From Bacteroidota bacterium (GTDB taxonomy: Bacteria; Bacteroidota; Bacteroidia; B-17B0; Aurantibacillaceae), in NCBI GenBank assembly GCA_025362395.1, contig JANYGK010000078.1, positions 34,154-98,153 on the forward strand: a stretch of 64,000 bases of DNA. The letters run 5' to 3'. This document shows, piece after piece, positions 52,701 to 60,152 of the stretch (the stretch's first letter is position 1; each line of letters starts with the position of its first letter). Below the pieces are notes generated by a model. It was not told the DNA's origin. It ran no database searches and was given only the letters and a program-made list of their open reading frames with translations. The position numbers were made by a program, and so were the translations under genes.

Positions 52701-54750
52701 TACCTACGCTGTTGTAACACTGGATGCTAATAAGCAAGTAAAATACCACGTAGTGGATATGAACCAAACCGGCTATGCAATAATAGGTAATGCAGGGCAA
52801 GTAACAACCGCTAATATAATTTTACCGGTAAGCAGTGGCACTAACACAAGCTACGGCTATCATTTTACAGGTCTGGAAAACCACATGGATCAACAAGCCG
52901 TGTTGTATGCGAGCCGCTACACACCTAACGTTACCAATACACTCACAGGTACTACGGAAATTTTAGGTTACGAATTTACAACGACCTCAGCACAACCTAC
53001 AGAACATATTTTATATAGTATACCGGGTTGCGGAAGTACAGAAGAAGGTCAGCTGCAAATTTCGCCTAACGGGAATAAGTTAGCCTGGTACCAACATGAT
53101 AAGAGCATCAGCGGTTTTAAAATGCGCCAAGGTTACTTATATACACTACCACTCAGCACAACTAAAACAGCCGTTAACGGCCCTGTAGACATACACCCTA
53201 TAAGTACGGCCGGTAATTACGGTAATGGCGCCGTAGAATTTATGGCCGACAACAGTGACCTGCTTTACAGCCAATATGGCGTGTACACGCAAAACAGTAA
53301 TGCCGCTACAAAATATGACAGGAACATCTGGAAATATGATCCTGTAATGCTTAATGATATCAGCATAAATCCTGACTTGATAAATTCAACACCGCTAGTA
53401 AGCTATCTGTTAGGTGAAATTAAAAGAGGTAATGACGGTAAATATTACATACCAAATTTGGCGGAGTCTGCCACCAACAATATACACAGCTACGACGGCA
53501 GCTTATGGAACAACGGTATAAATACGGCGCTTGCCGGGTATAACTACGCTGCTTCATGGCCGACGCAGGTGTGGAAACTTTATACAGATCCAACACAAAC
53601 CCTTAGTGCCTACCCGCGTTACATTGGCGACAAAGAATATGAATTAAAAGATCATTTGGGCAATGTAAAAACAGTGATCTCAGATGAAAAATTAATTACC
53701 GATGTTAACAGCGATACATATATAGATAACAACGATGACTTTACACCGAAAGTATTAAACTACAATGATTACTATGCTTTTGGTATGCAGATGCCGGGAA
53801 GAAAATTTGTTTCTTCGAGTGAGTATAGGTTTGGGTTTAACGGGAAGGAGAATGATGTTGAATCAGGAACTCAGGATTATGGGATGAGGATTTATGATGG
53901 AAGAATTGGGAAATTTTTAAGCATCGACCCTTTACACAAGAATTTTCCTTGGTGGTCACCATATCACTTTGCCGGAAATACTCCAATACAAGCGATCGAC
54001 CTAGATGGACTCGAAATTTTAAATTATAAAACTCCATACAGATTAAGTTGCGGTGCTACAAAATTACACCCGCCAGTTGCAAAATATTCGTGGTCAGACA
54101 ATGATATTGAATCTTATGAAATGGCACAAACTGCAGCCGCATTAGGTGTTGGGTATGGCAAAATACCAATGAGTATTAACATAAGAGCTATTGAAGAAAA
54201 TGTAGGGGCAGAGCAAGGGCAACAATATTTTCAATTATCCGATAAGGAACAAGATGCTGCGGAAATGTTCGGAGTTAACTATTCACCTGGAATGTCTGAT
54301 GCTGAATCAAATAATACTAGCGGAGCAGCGGGTGACAGAAGCGAAAAAGAAAGATATATTAGGACTAATACTAATAAAAATATTCAAGCAAGAGCTGGAG
54401 CCCTTGCTTGGGTTGCTGAACAAATTGGCCGTGTAATATTTGCTCATTCTCCATTGAAAGCAAGTATAGACGCTAAAAACGATTTAAATAACATTATATA
54501 TGCATACAGAATGGCAACAAGTTATGTTGATAAATCCTGGGACTTTTCAGATTTACAAAAAGAATATAATTGGACAGAAGATCAAGTGCAGCAATATCGA
54601 ATGGATATTATTAATTATGTTGCAGATGGAAAATTGCCAAATAATCAGACAGAATCATACACTAAAGCAGTTGAAGCATTAGGAAAGATTACATTAGATG
54701 ATTTTAAAAAAGAAGTGCAACAGAATAAAAAGGAACTTCAAAGTGATTAA
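46750..54750 (+). CDS. 2666-residue PKD/SprB-like RHS protein with variable C-terminal tip
   Basis: A signal peptide (ATG 46750; ...LKVQSQ) is followed by about 1100 residues of PKD and SprB-like adhesin modules ('YDCGDGSPQQSFTL', 'VQWAFGDALLSP', 'LLPGTYIAEVVNGYC'). YD/RHS repeats run from about 1177 ('YYYDRAGQLTKTVPPQG', 'YQYDAENRLINVQTSRDG'). A PD40-like propeller insert lies near 2090-2220 ('GQLQISPNGNKLAWYQHD'). The RHS core follows at about 2300-2425 ('YELKDHLGNVKTVISDE', 'YRFGFNGKENDVESGTQDYG', 'MRIYDGRIGKFLSIDPL', 'FAGNTPIQAIDLDG'). The last 235 residues are a helical tip of unknown type. The architecture fits a polymorphic-toxin carrier, but no nuclease or other toxin motif is recognised. 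An upstream GTG (46714) is a possible alternative start. Confidence 0.88.
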   Translation: MVKVYVNISKRFSIVLFLITVLKVQSQSCFTNQLSSCCSNMIMNINPAISTPTGNLVNVSFTPGISATNPNLGCRSTPNSITYDCGDGSPQQSFTLTPFAFNHTYTLTNACVSNTFAITACLNNSEGPNAFNCVKAFTVTIPASSPVISIAAASTGCKSYNFSYTGGPLNNVQWAFGDALLSPLIANTTNSVSHTYVAGGTYVVSLMAEGFANCPLSYTTVTVNDVGPVGYTYTLNNICDPSAGINLSITSYTNTLTYNWLINGLYVPATGSLTTSASNLSVVTNTIILVATAGNCSSQISKLVSIGTATSALGSNSSSLCVGSFLSIYGVNPGAELYQWNIIKPNGIAETPLIGMTPYYMFNMPGTYSVSLFTQNSYTINNAVTTCTAQTTVQQFSINAVPNPTFAFVPLSCNGSMSITVPSSTFTSYNLNFGNSTVYSGNAASIPSNQTNTTYTNNIVYTISLSLNNNGCASAYSNNFYVAGVPTLTIVCPKPYICQGGSTSISGLLNNIPPVSGIINYAWTGPNTFVANTSNINVTAGGIYTLTVTGGISCPFSYSLTQTIINLAPPTGTLISIAPLTCSSLTTSAVVQVSILLQQQGFYINGVLYPADPLSSAPVNVTVNNLAEGVNYISINHLLANDCSGGLGVNIIRSNPSLNIAATNPASCASNSSGSAVATAGSPGGTISWYTPQNYNITAFATGVNSGNLLPGTYIAEVVNGYCKTTNYFSITPPSINLSESGSAGTCPSQSVSITANAVFIPGNISSSLTYSWLKLSGNTNTVIATGGANVQSLGAGNYMINVTAANSCSATLAFSILQYSPISISFNTSIPSCNHLGYVQANISGGDGNYNYHWYKNAVLSTSVTGSTYDLNNLQASLNLSLTVNDGSNCSASSPTLSFDPPQAVILLNCSGTGNTNATNITTCDISTCVQGGVAPYTFEWYKIINTTSVIQWHFYDSGGQLIASNGTQTIVVAVPTNSVALTNSVTTFNLTDSLSTTVMYPAWYFPVSSPVLPILNSIGTAALSFTASSTNMMNYYNVTEVVKIVNQENFVAAYSGPSAQTHSNADFTDGNYKLYVTDANGCRYPFTIGNLTFPKPATFPVSFNYVWGMKPLQVAPVKPDNNLRDDMADAASEIAEALDACLQKQTKNLKAALDTVCTGLSQLKDDLQIKFALTEHHYTLYYYDRAGQLTKTVPPQGVELLSTADINNIKTKRTTGIGPTLPVNPHRMATTYNYNSFGQLLNQNTPDGGSSSFIYDSKNRLRFSQNAKQLAAVIPVFSYTKYDDLGRIIEVGESSSLGSLNFAAPTLTSNLAVADNTVFPQNNNRDITTTAYSQTTSVTYYGQSQRFTQNRVSHTTVDTDPLVAGDEHSTYYSYDSHGNVEWLVQDHPGGIGKNYIAYDYDLVSGKVLQVTYNEMRQDRFYHRYQYDAENRLINVQTSRDGLMWDNDASYNYYAHGPLKRQVIGEDHVQGLDYIYTINGWIKSINSASLTAFNDPGGDNMPGGPIGPGIYPQTKTAADRNGMVLNYYTGDYSSNSANFLTSNSTLYGLTSYSTSNSPSLYNGNISSWVQSQLNPVGTTPMAPRADMYQYDLLNRIKQSTSLQYDNTSATGWGAITGNSVAIALNTFKTTYDYDANGNIVNLKRFDENGAQMDNMDYTYDNGAAGTASLTNVLTQVTDNETTNVLLGRGDMEATHGYGYDAIGNMTLQAGPERLNINATPGLYPVSTKIDWTVYGKIRSVKKDITGPASVIYKEELNFAYDASGNRVKKEFWKDVPQAPATTPNNLKEPKEITTTYYVRDAQGNVMGTYKQYFDPTDNNYKIDLVEEAIYGSDRIGQNSHKITLQSATTPSAITTPTNGVAVTSEYQNWITAANKTSTLTTANGMGDLCQCKIVAMSNPLLSGAYNNAATATDFLGIANNGIAVAEDLSGALQFYVVLAKKYLGVNDVCLVYDKNGKLMKGSEAIGQTDVKSKPVIINLPNTNTYAVVTLDANKQVKYHVVDMNQTGYAIIGNAGQVTTANIILPVSSGTNTSYGYHFTGLENHMDQQAVLYASRYTPNVTNTLTGTTEILGYEFTTTSAQPTEHILYSIPGCGSTEEGQLQISPNGNKLAWYQHDKSISGFKMRQGYLYTLPLSTTKTAVNGPVDIHPISTAGNYGNGAVEFMADNSDLLYSQYGVYTQNSNAATKYDRNIWKYDPVMLNDISINPDLINSTPLVSYLLGEIKRGNDGKYYIPNLAESATNNIHSYDGSLWNNGINTALAGYNYAASWPTQVWKLYTDPTQTLSAYPRYIGDKEYELKDHLGNVKTVISDEKLITDVNSDTYIDNNDDFTPKVLNYNDYYAFGMQMPGRKFVSSSEYRFGFNGKENDVESGTQDYGMRIYDGRIGKFLSIDPLHKNFPWWSPYHFAGNTPIQAIDLDGLEILNYKTPYRLSCGATKLHPPVAKYSWSDNDIESYEMAQTAAALGVGYGKIPMSINIRAIEENVGAEQGQQYFQLSDKEQDAAEMFGVNYSPGMSDAESNNTSGAAGDRSEKERYIRTNTNKNIQARAGALAWVAEQIGRVIFAHSPLKASIDAKNDLNNIIYAYRMATSYVDKSWDFSDLQKEYNWTEDQVQQYRMDIINYVADGKLPNNQTESYTKAVEALGKITLDDFKKEVQQNKKELQSD

Positions 54751-54910
54751 TATTAAGTATTATATTGCTATGGGAAGAAATTAATTAGAGATAAAAAGAA
54801 ATGATATTATTAGAATTTAAATATTATATTGATTAATAGAAAAGTTTATGGCATATAAATTTATTACTATAATCCTCCTAAAACCTCTATCTTTAATAAA
54901 AATTTCTCGT

Positions 54911-55222
54911 ATGGAAAATCAAAATCCCGAAAACCAATTAAATATAGAGCTTTCTGAAGAAATTGCGGAAGGTATTTATTCAAACCTTGCTATTATTACA
55001 CATTCACCAACCGAATTTGTAGTTGATTTTATTAAAGTAATGCCCGGTGTTCCTAAAGCAAAAGTAAAATCGCGTATTGTATTAACACCGCAACATGCTA
55101 AGCGTTTAATGAAAGCTTTATCTGAAAACGTGGCGCGCTTTGAACAAATTAACGGTAAAATAAAAGACAGTGAAATGAATGCTTTACCACTTAACTTCGG
55201 CGGCCCTACAGCTCAAGCGTAA
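54911..55222 (+). CDS. DUF3467 family protein
   Basis: This 103-residue protein has the family phrases 'LNIELSEEIAEGIYSNLAII', 'HSPTEFVVDFIKVMPGV' and 'KSRIVLTPQHAKRLMKAL'. These give a compact beta-rich fold with a single helix. It is a cytosolic housekeeping protein of unknown function, found across Bacteroidota and other phyla. The ATG at 54911 fits the family start; the TTG/ATG further upstream would add a non-homologous hydrophobic lead. It follows the RHS gene by 160 bp and is not an immunity protein by sequence. A terminator follows. Confidence 0.9.
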   Translation: MENQNPENQLNIELSEEIAEGIYSNLAIITHSPTEFVVDFIKVMPGVPKAKVKSRIVLTPQHAKRLMKALSENVARFEQINGKIKDSEMNALPLNFGGPTAQA

Positions 55223-55239
55223 TAAATAATTAAAATTAA

Positions 55240-55269
55240 AAAAAGTGAATACACTTGTATTCACTTTTT
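55240..55269. terminator. Bidirectional terminator after DUF3467
   Basis: Perfect 13-bp inverted repeat AAAAAGTGAATAC (55240-55252) / GTATTCACTTTTT (55257-55269) with a 4-nt loop. It lies between convergent genes with A/T runs at both edges. Confidence 0.9.
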
Positions 55270-55277
55270 AATTAGGA

Positions 55278-57005
55278 TTACTCCACACTGATTTTTAGCG
55301 GGTATTTAACCCCGTTTACTATACAGTTTGCTATGTATAAGCCTTTTGTAAGGCCTAAACTTACATTTAAATTTATGCTATGTTCTTCCATAGATCCTTT
55401 ATCAATTTCGTTGAAATAAACCCGTTTTCCATCAACCGTATAAATACTGATCTCTGAATTACTGTTACCGGGTACCCCGCTTAAATACAAGGTAAAGGTG
55501 CCGGTATTTGGGTTAGGAAACACCTTAAACGTTATATGGTCTTCTATATTAAATTCAACAGAAACAGGATTATACATTTTATAGGAACCGTTTATATCGA
55601 CCTGTTTCAGCCTGTAATAAAAAACTCCGGGTTGAGGATTTACATCTGTTAACGCATAACTGTTTAACGATTTCGAATTTCCGTTTCCTTTGGCAGGCAC
55701 TGATCCGATTTTTATAAAATCAATGCCGTTCACACTTCGCTCCACATCAAATTGTTTATTGTTTAATTCAGATGCTGTCTGCCATTTTACGAGTACATTT
55801 TTTTCGGGAGTAAGTTCCGCAGTAAATCCCAGAAGCTCTATTGGTAAGGTTCCTATAGACATACAGGTACAATAAGATGATTGCGGAATGATTTGCCTTG
55901 GAATAGTTGAGCTGGCATATTCTAAATAGCACACATTGTTCCCGGTGTTTTCACCGTAATGAATTTTAAAATCATGCAGGCCAACCGTTAACGTTATTAC
56001 GGCGCTAACAGTAGTAGCACTATGAGTACCGCCATTACCGATAGCAGCGGTTCCTGAAGTGGGATTGGTTGCTACCGCGTTTCCGTCGAGCCAAAAATAA
56101 GAAGCATCATCGGACGTTAAATAAAAAGTATAAGTTGTGGCCACAGGAATATATATTTGACCTGAAAATCTGGTGCTGAATGTTTCCGGACTTGCATTTG
56201 AACCTGCTAAAGGCGGACATACACTCCCCCAACCTCCGTCAGTTGTAAAACCTATAGTAGGATCTTGCCTGCTAATGACGGGAGTATTACTTGTAAAATA
56301 GGTTTGCACATCATTAAAATAGCCGGTGTAAAACTGTGAGGTAACTCCTGCATTACAGGAGCAACCTGGAGGAGGTACAATAGCTGCAGGGGTTATGGAA
56401 GCCTGAATGCCGGTACACAGAATACTATTTGGCACAACCTGTCGCGCTATGGAAGGTGATGTTGCAGCATATTCAAAAATTAAATTATTACCACCGGCTT
56501 GTTCCCCGTATTGTATTTGTAAGTTGTGAAGGCCCGCTGTTAGAGAGGTTGAGGCTGCTACCGTGACATTTCCATGCAAGCCGCCGTCATTAATTAAAGC
56601 ATTAGCTATTACTGCAGGATAAGCTATTGCCGCATTATCGATCCATAGAAAACTACCGTCATCACTGGTTAAATAAAATGTATAGGTACCCGCTGAAGCA
56701 ATATATATGCTACCTCTATACCTTGCACTATAATCATTTTGATCGGCTGCGGTGCCTGTTGCGGGAGGAATACCAACGCCCCAATTATTTGTTGTATAGT
56801 TTATTGTAGATTCGATACGGTTTGTAGCAGAAACCGTACTTGTAAAATAAGAAGGATTGTCGGAAAAATAACCGGCTACATATTCACCGAAAAGCCCGCC
56901 CTGACCCGTATTGTTAGCTACATCTTTTTGTGCGGAACAGCCGGGGGGCTGCGATTGAAGCTTGCAGGTTAATAAGACAAGGACATAAAAAAATATTTTT
57001 TTCAT
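55278..57005 (-). CDS. T9SS-exported protein with two PA14-like domains
   Basis: This 575-residue protein has a signal peptide (ends ...TCKLQSQ). Two tandem PA14-like domains of about 170 residues follow. Each has the pair 'YRGSIYIASAGTYTFYLTSDDG' / 'FSGQIYIPVATTYTFYLTSDD' pattern (written here as matching pieces) and 'LTAGLHNLQIQYGEQAGGN' / 'LTVGLHDFKIHYGENTGNN'. A fibronectin-like linker precedes a T9SS type A sorting domain ('HITFKVFPNPNTGTFTLYL'). PA14 domains bind carbohydrate in many adhesins and glycosidases; no catalytic domain is attached here. The protein should be cell-surface or secreted and may bind glycans. Confidence 0.88.
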   Translation of the reverse strand: MKKIFFYVLVLLTCKLQSQPPGCSAQKDVANNTGQGGLFGEYVAGYFSDNPSYFTSTVSATNRIESTINYTTNNWGVGIPPATGTAADQNDYSARYRGSIYIASAGTYTFYLTSDDGSFLWIDNAAIAYPAVIANALINDGGLHGNVTVAASTSLTAGLHNLQIQYGEQAGGNNLIFEYAATSPSIARQVVPNSILCTGIQASITPAAIVPPPGCSCNAGVTSQFYTGYFNDVQTYFTSNTPVISRQDPTIGFTTDGGWGSVCPPLAGSNASPETFSTRFSGQIYIPVATTYTFYLTSDDASYFWLDGNAVATNPTSGTAAIGNGGTHSATTVSAVITLTVGLHDFKIHYGENTGNNVCYLEYASSTIPRQIIPQSSYCTCMSIGTLPIELLGFTAELTPEKNVLVKWQTASELNNKQFDVERSVNGIDFIKIGSVPAKGNGNSKSLNSYALTDVNPQPGVFYYRLKQVDINGSYKMYNPVSVEFNIEDHITFKVFPNPNTGTFTLYLSGVPGNSNSEISIYTVDGKRVYFNEIDKGSMEEHSINLNVSLGLTKGLYIANCIVNGVKYPLKISVE

Positions 57006-57063
57006 AAAACAATGCTATTTATAAGAAGTATATTTAATTAATAAGTTCACAATTAACAGGTTA

Positions 57064-57091
57064 CAAAGGTACAAATAAATTTTTATGGCAA
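57064..57091 (-). promoter_or_regulatory. Promoter of the PA14/T9SS gene
   Basis: On the minus strand, TTG (57091-57089), a 17-nt spacer and TACCTTTG (57071-57064) match the -33/-7 consensus exactly. The leader would be about 50 nt. Confidence 0.65.
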
Positions 57092-57151
57092 TTTAGAATA
57101 TATAGTCATAAACCATACCGGTATCCATAATTATGGTCATTTATACCTGTA

Positions 57152-57179
57152 TTGGCCTTGATTTTTTACTATATCTTTA
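57152..57179 (+). promoter_or_regulatory. Promoter of the DUF1304 gene
   Basis: TTG (57152-57154), a 17-nt spacer and TATCTTTA (57172-57179; one mismatch to TAnnTTTG) lie 17 bp before the ATG at 57197. The TTG here is part of the promoter, not a start codon. Confidence 0.5.
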
Positions 57180-57196
57180 TAAAAACACAAAATTAT

Positions 57197-57562
57197 ATGG
57201 AAATACTCACTAAAGTTTTGATAGGATTAATAGCCGCCATACATTGTTATATTTTGTGGCTTGAAATGTTTGCATGGGAAACAGAAGGCAAAAAAGCATT
57301 TAAAGGCGCGTTAGCTCCCGAATTATTTAAACCCACAAAAACATTAGCGGCCAATCAAGGCCTTTATAACGGGTTTCTGGCAGCAGGCCTGATTTGGACA
57401 TTTTTTATATACGATGCATTCTGGAAAGACAATGTAGCTGTTTTCTTTTTAAGCTGTGTGGCTATTGCAGGTATTTATCGAACAGTAACGGCATCAAGAA
57501 AAATATTTTTTATTCAAACATTACCTGCACTTGCTGCATTGGCTTGTGTATTGTTGAAGTAA
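57197..57562 (+). CDS. DUF1304 family membrane protein
   Basis: This 121-residue protein has four hydrophobic helices. Family phrases are 'AAIHCYILWLEMFAWET', 'LAANQGLYNGFLAAGLIWTF' (the conserved NQGLYNGFLA) and 'FFLSCVAIAGIYRTVTASRK'. The function of DUF1304 proteins is unknown; they are small inner-membrane proteins. ATG 57197 matches the family start, whereas the TTG at 57152 is the -33 box of the promoter. It is monocistronic and convergent with the hypothetical gene at 57617. Confidence 0.9.
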   Translation: MEILTKVLIGLIAAIHCYILWLEMFAWETEGKKAFKGALAPELFKPTKTLAANQGLYNGFLAAGLIWTFFIYDAFWKDNVAVFFLSCVAIAGIYRTVTASRKIFFIQTLPALAALACVLLK

Positions 57563-57588
57563 ACGTTAATCTGTTTTAGTAAAAATAC

Positions 57589-57609
57589 CATTCAAACTGA
57601 ATGTTTTTT
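57589..57609 (+). terminator. Short terminator after DUF1304
   Basis: CATTCA (57589-57594) / TGAATG (57598-57603) with a 3-nt loop is followed by TTTTTTA. The stem is short, so efficiency is uncertain. Confidence 0.5.
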
Positions 57610-57616
57610 ATGCGCT

Positions 57617-58372
57617 TTATTTTGCCAAATGCCATTTGTCAAAATTGTATCTTTTATACCATTTACTTTTATAATAAAGAGGTGTTATTACTACCAGAAA
57701 AATAGATGAAAACGATGCAATACCTAATGAATGACGTGCTATAAAAACCGCAGGAGCCTCCAGTCCGATCATTTTAATGTCATTATTTTTAAATGAATAC
57801 ATATTCTTTTCTCCATTAGCACGGATTTTCATTACCATTTGAGTACTATCTTTAGAAATATAATGAAGAACCCCTTTAAATCTCCTGTTTAAAATATCAT
57901 CTTTAAGAATAATAACGAATTTTACATTTTTATGAATCCGTTTCTTTTTACCACTTTCGTTGTTTCTTAAATATAAATTACCGTGTTTACTTTTAGGAAT
58001 AATACTGTCATACACGCGAAACCGTTCTAAAAAACAGGCTGCTGACAGTTCACGATTTTTTACATTAAACTTATAATCGCTTTTAAAGAATACTGCATCA
58101 TTTTTTATTCCGTAAATTCTTTCATCTGAAGGTTTCAGGTAAATGTATTCGGCATCACGGTGAGTAGTGTTTTCCTTAATAGCAACTACATCCCTTAACG
58201 GTATACTGCCTTCTACGCCTGACGCCTTATAATATAAAGTATCATTTTTTAAGCCTTCAATTTTTAAGGTCTTATCATAATTCATATTATTATCAAGTGA
58301 CTTTGTAATTATTTTATCCTGAGCAACACTCAATGAATAATTAAAGATCAAAAGAATGAAATAATATTTCAC
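57617..58372 (-). CDS. Secreted or membrane-anchored hypothetical protein
   Basis: This 251-residue protein has a signal peptide (ends ...YSLSVAQ), a beta-rich extracytoplasmic region and a C-terminal hydrophobic segment (about residues 214-234). A basic tail ending KWYKRYNFDKWHLAK follows that segment. Phrases such as 'KIEGLKNDTLYYKASGVEGS' and 'RRFKGVLHYISKDSTQMVMK' look like two copies of a short beta-barrel/SH3-like module, seen in other Bacteroidota hypotheticals. I recognise no enzymatic motif. It begins 4 bp after the ettA stop and is probably co-transcribed with it. Confidence 0.75.
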   Translation of the reverse strand: MKYYFILLIFNYSLSVAQDKIITKSLDNNMNYDKTLKIEGLKNDTLYYKASGVEGSIPLRDVVAIKENTTHRDAEYIYLKPSDERIYGIKNDAVFFKSDYKFNVKNRELSAACFLERFRVYDSIIPKSKHGNLYLRNNESGKKKRIHKNVKFVIILKDDILNRRFKGVLHYISKDSTQMVMKIRANGEKNMYSFKNNDIKMIGLEAPAVFIARHSLGIASFSSIFLVVITPLYYKSKWYKRYNFDKWHLAK

Positions 58373-58376
58373 ACTG

Positions 58377-60065
58377 TTATACAGTCAGCTTTTTGTAACG
58401 TGGACGTTTTGGTTCAACATTTCCTAAGCGTTTTTTACGATTCTCTTCGTACTCGCTGTATCCGCCTTCAAACCAATATACTGAACTGTCGCCTTCAAAC
58501 GCTAATATGTGTGTACATACACGATCTAAAAACCACCTGTCGTGACTAATAATTACGGCGCAACCTGCAAAGTTTTCTAAACCTTCTTCCAGGGCACGCA
58601 ATGTATTTACGTCCAAATCATTGGTAGGCTCATCGAGCAATAACACGTTGCCTTCTTCTTTGAGTGCCATTGCTAAGTGTAAACGGTTACGTTCCCCACC
58701 TGATAATACACTCACTTTTTTCCCCTGGTCGCTGCCTGCAAAATTAAACCGTGATATGTAGGCTCTTGCATTCATTGGCTTTCCTCCTAAGGTAATGTTA
58801 TCCAAGCCGCCGCTTAATACATCATATACTGTTTTATTAGGATCAAGCTCTTTATGATTCTGATCCACATAAGCAATTTTTACGGTTGGCCCTACTTTAA
58901 AATCACCGCTGTTAGGCGTTTCTTCATTCATAATCATACGAAACAACGTAGTTTTACCTGCACCGTTTGGCCCAATGATACCAACGATTCCCGCAGGAGG
59001 TAATTTAAAGTTTAAATGTTCGTATAATAAACGATCGCCAAATCCTTTCGATACTTCAGTGGCTTCAATAACTTCATTACCAAGTCGCGGACCGTTAGGA
59101 ATAAAAATTTCGAGTCTTTCTTCTTTATCCTTAATATCCTCGTTCATCATTTTATCGTAGTTATTTAAACGGGCTTTTTGTTTTACACCTCGTCCTTTCA
59201 CTCCCTGGCGTACCCAGTCAAGCTCACGCGCCAATGTTTTCTGGCGTTTGCTTTCTGTTTTCTCTTCCTGCTTTAAACGGTTTCCTTTTTGTTCCAACCA
59301 CGATGAGTAATTGCCTTTCCATGGAATACCTTCCCCACGGTCTAATTCAAGGATCCATCCGGCAACGTTATCAAGAAAATACCTGTCGTGCGTTACCGCA
59401 ATAACAGTTCCTTTATACTGTTGTAAATGCTGCTCTAACCAATCTACGCTTTCCGCGTCCAAGTGATTGGTGGGCTCATCGAGTAATAAAATATCGGGTT
59501 CCTGTAATAACAAACGGCATAAGGCCACACGGCGACGTTCACCGCCAGACAACACTTTTATTAATGTATCGCTTTCCGCACAACGCAAGGCATCCATTGC
59601 CAACTCTAAACGGGTATCTAAATTCCAAAGATCATGCTGATCTATCAAGTCCTGCAAGTGTGCCTGGCGATTGATCAGCTTATCCATTTTATCGGGATCA
59701 TTTAAAATCTCTTCATCCATGAATTTATTATTCACTTCTTCAAATTCATTTAAAATATCCACGTGTTTTTGAGCGCCTTCACGCACGACTTCAATAACCG
59801 TTTTATTTTCGTCGAGCTTTGGTTCCTGCTCCAACAGGCCAATTGAGTAACCGGGCGACTGGTGTATCTCTCCCAAGTAATCTTTATCAATACCCGCCAT
59901 AATACGTAATAATGATGATTTACCTGAACCGTTTAACCCTAATACACCAATTTTAGCTCCATAATAAAAGGAGATATAAATATCTTTTAATACTTGTTTT
60001 TGAGGCGGATGTATCTTGGATACATTTACCATACTGTAAATAATTTGTCTTCCTACTTCTGACAT
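58377..60065 (-). CDS. ettA: Energy-dependent translational throttle protein EttA (ABC-F)
   Basis: This 562-residue ABC-F ATPase has two nucleotide-binding domains. The first has Walker A 'GLNGSGKSSLLR', signature 'LSGGERRRVALCRLLLQEP' and Walker B LLLDEPTNHLD. The second has Walker A 'GPNGAGKTTLFRMI', signature LSGGERNRLHLA and LLLDEPTNDLD. The EttA-specific arm and P-site linker ('REGAQKHVDILNEFEEVN', 'RQGVKGRGVKQKARLNNYDK') lie in the expected places. EttA binds the ribosomal E site and gates the first peptide bond according to ATP/ADP. The C-terminal 'RPRYKKLTV' is typical. The length is normal. Confidence 0.95.
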   Translation of the reverse strand: MSEVGRQIIYSMVNVSKIHPPQKQVLKDIYISFYYGAKIGVLGLNGSGKSSLLRIMAGIDKDYLGEIHQSPGYSIGLLEQEPKLDENKTVIEVVREGAQKHVDILNEFEEVNNKFMDEEILNDPDKMDKLINRQAHLQDLIDQHDLWNLDTRLELAMDALRCAESDTLIKVLSGGERRRVALCRLLLQEPDILLLDEPTNHLDAESVDWLEQHLQQYKGTVIAVTHDRYFLDNVAGWILELDRGEGIPWKGNYSSWLEQKGNRLKQEEKTESKRQKTLARELDWVRQGVKGRGVKQKARLNNYDKMMNEDIKDKEERLEIFIPNGPRLGNEVIEATEVSKGFGDRLLYEHLNFKLPPAGIVGIIGPNGAGKTTLFRMIMNEETPNSGDFKVGPTVKIAYVDQNHKELDPNKTVYDVLSGGLDNITLGGKPMNARAYISRFNFAGSDQGKKVSVLSGGERNRLHLAMALKEEGNVLLLDEPTNDLDVNTLRALEEGLENFAGCAVIISHDRWFLDRVCTHILAFEGDSSVYWFEGGYSEYEENRKKRLGNVEPKRPRYKKLTV

Positions 60066-60152
60066 ATCTGATAATTTTTAAGGCTATAAAGTTAAGATAA
60101 AAACGGCATGTAGCGCCGGAAAACAAAAAAAGGTTTTTATGCACTAAAACGC

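Noticed and set aside
54848..54910. N-terminal extension of the DUF3467 protein as a membrane anchor
   Set aside because: The family begins at the ATG at 54911, and the extra residues look like translated leader sequence.
54751..54910. Small immunity gene directly after the RHS tip
   Set aside because: All frames are short and closed; only AT-rich non-coding sequence is seen.
57152..57196. TTG start for the DUF1304 protein
   Set aside because: That TTG is the -33 promoter element, and the family starts at the ATG at 57197.
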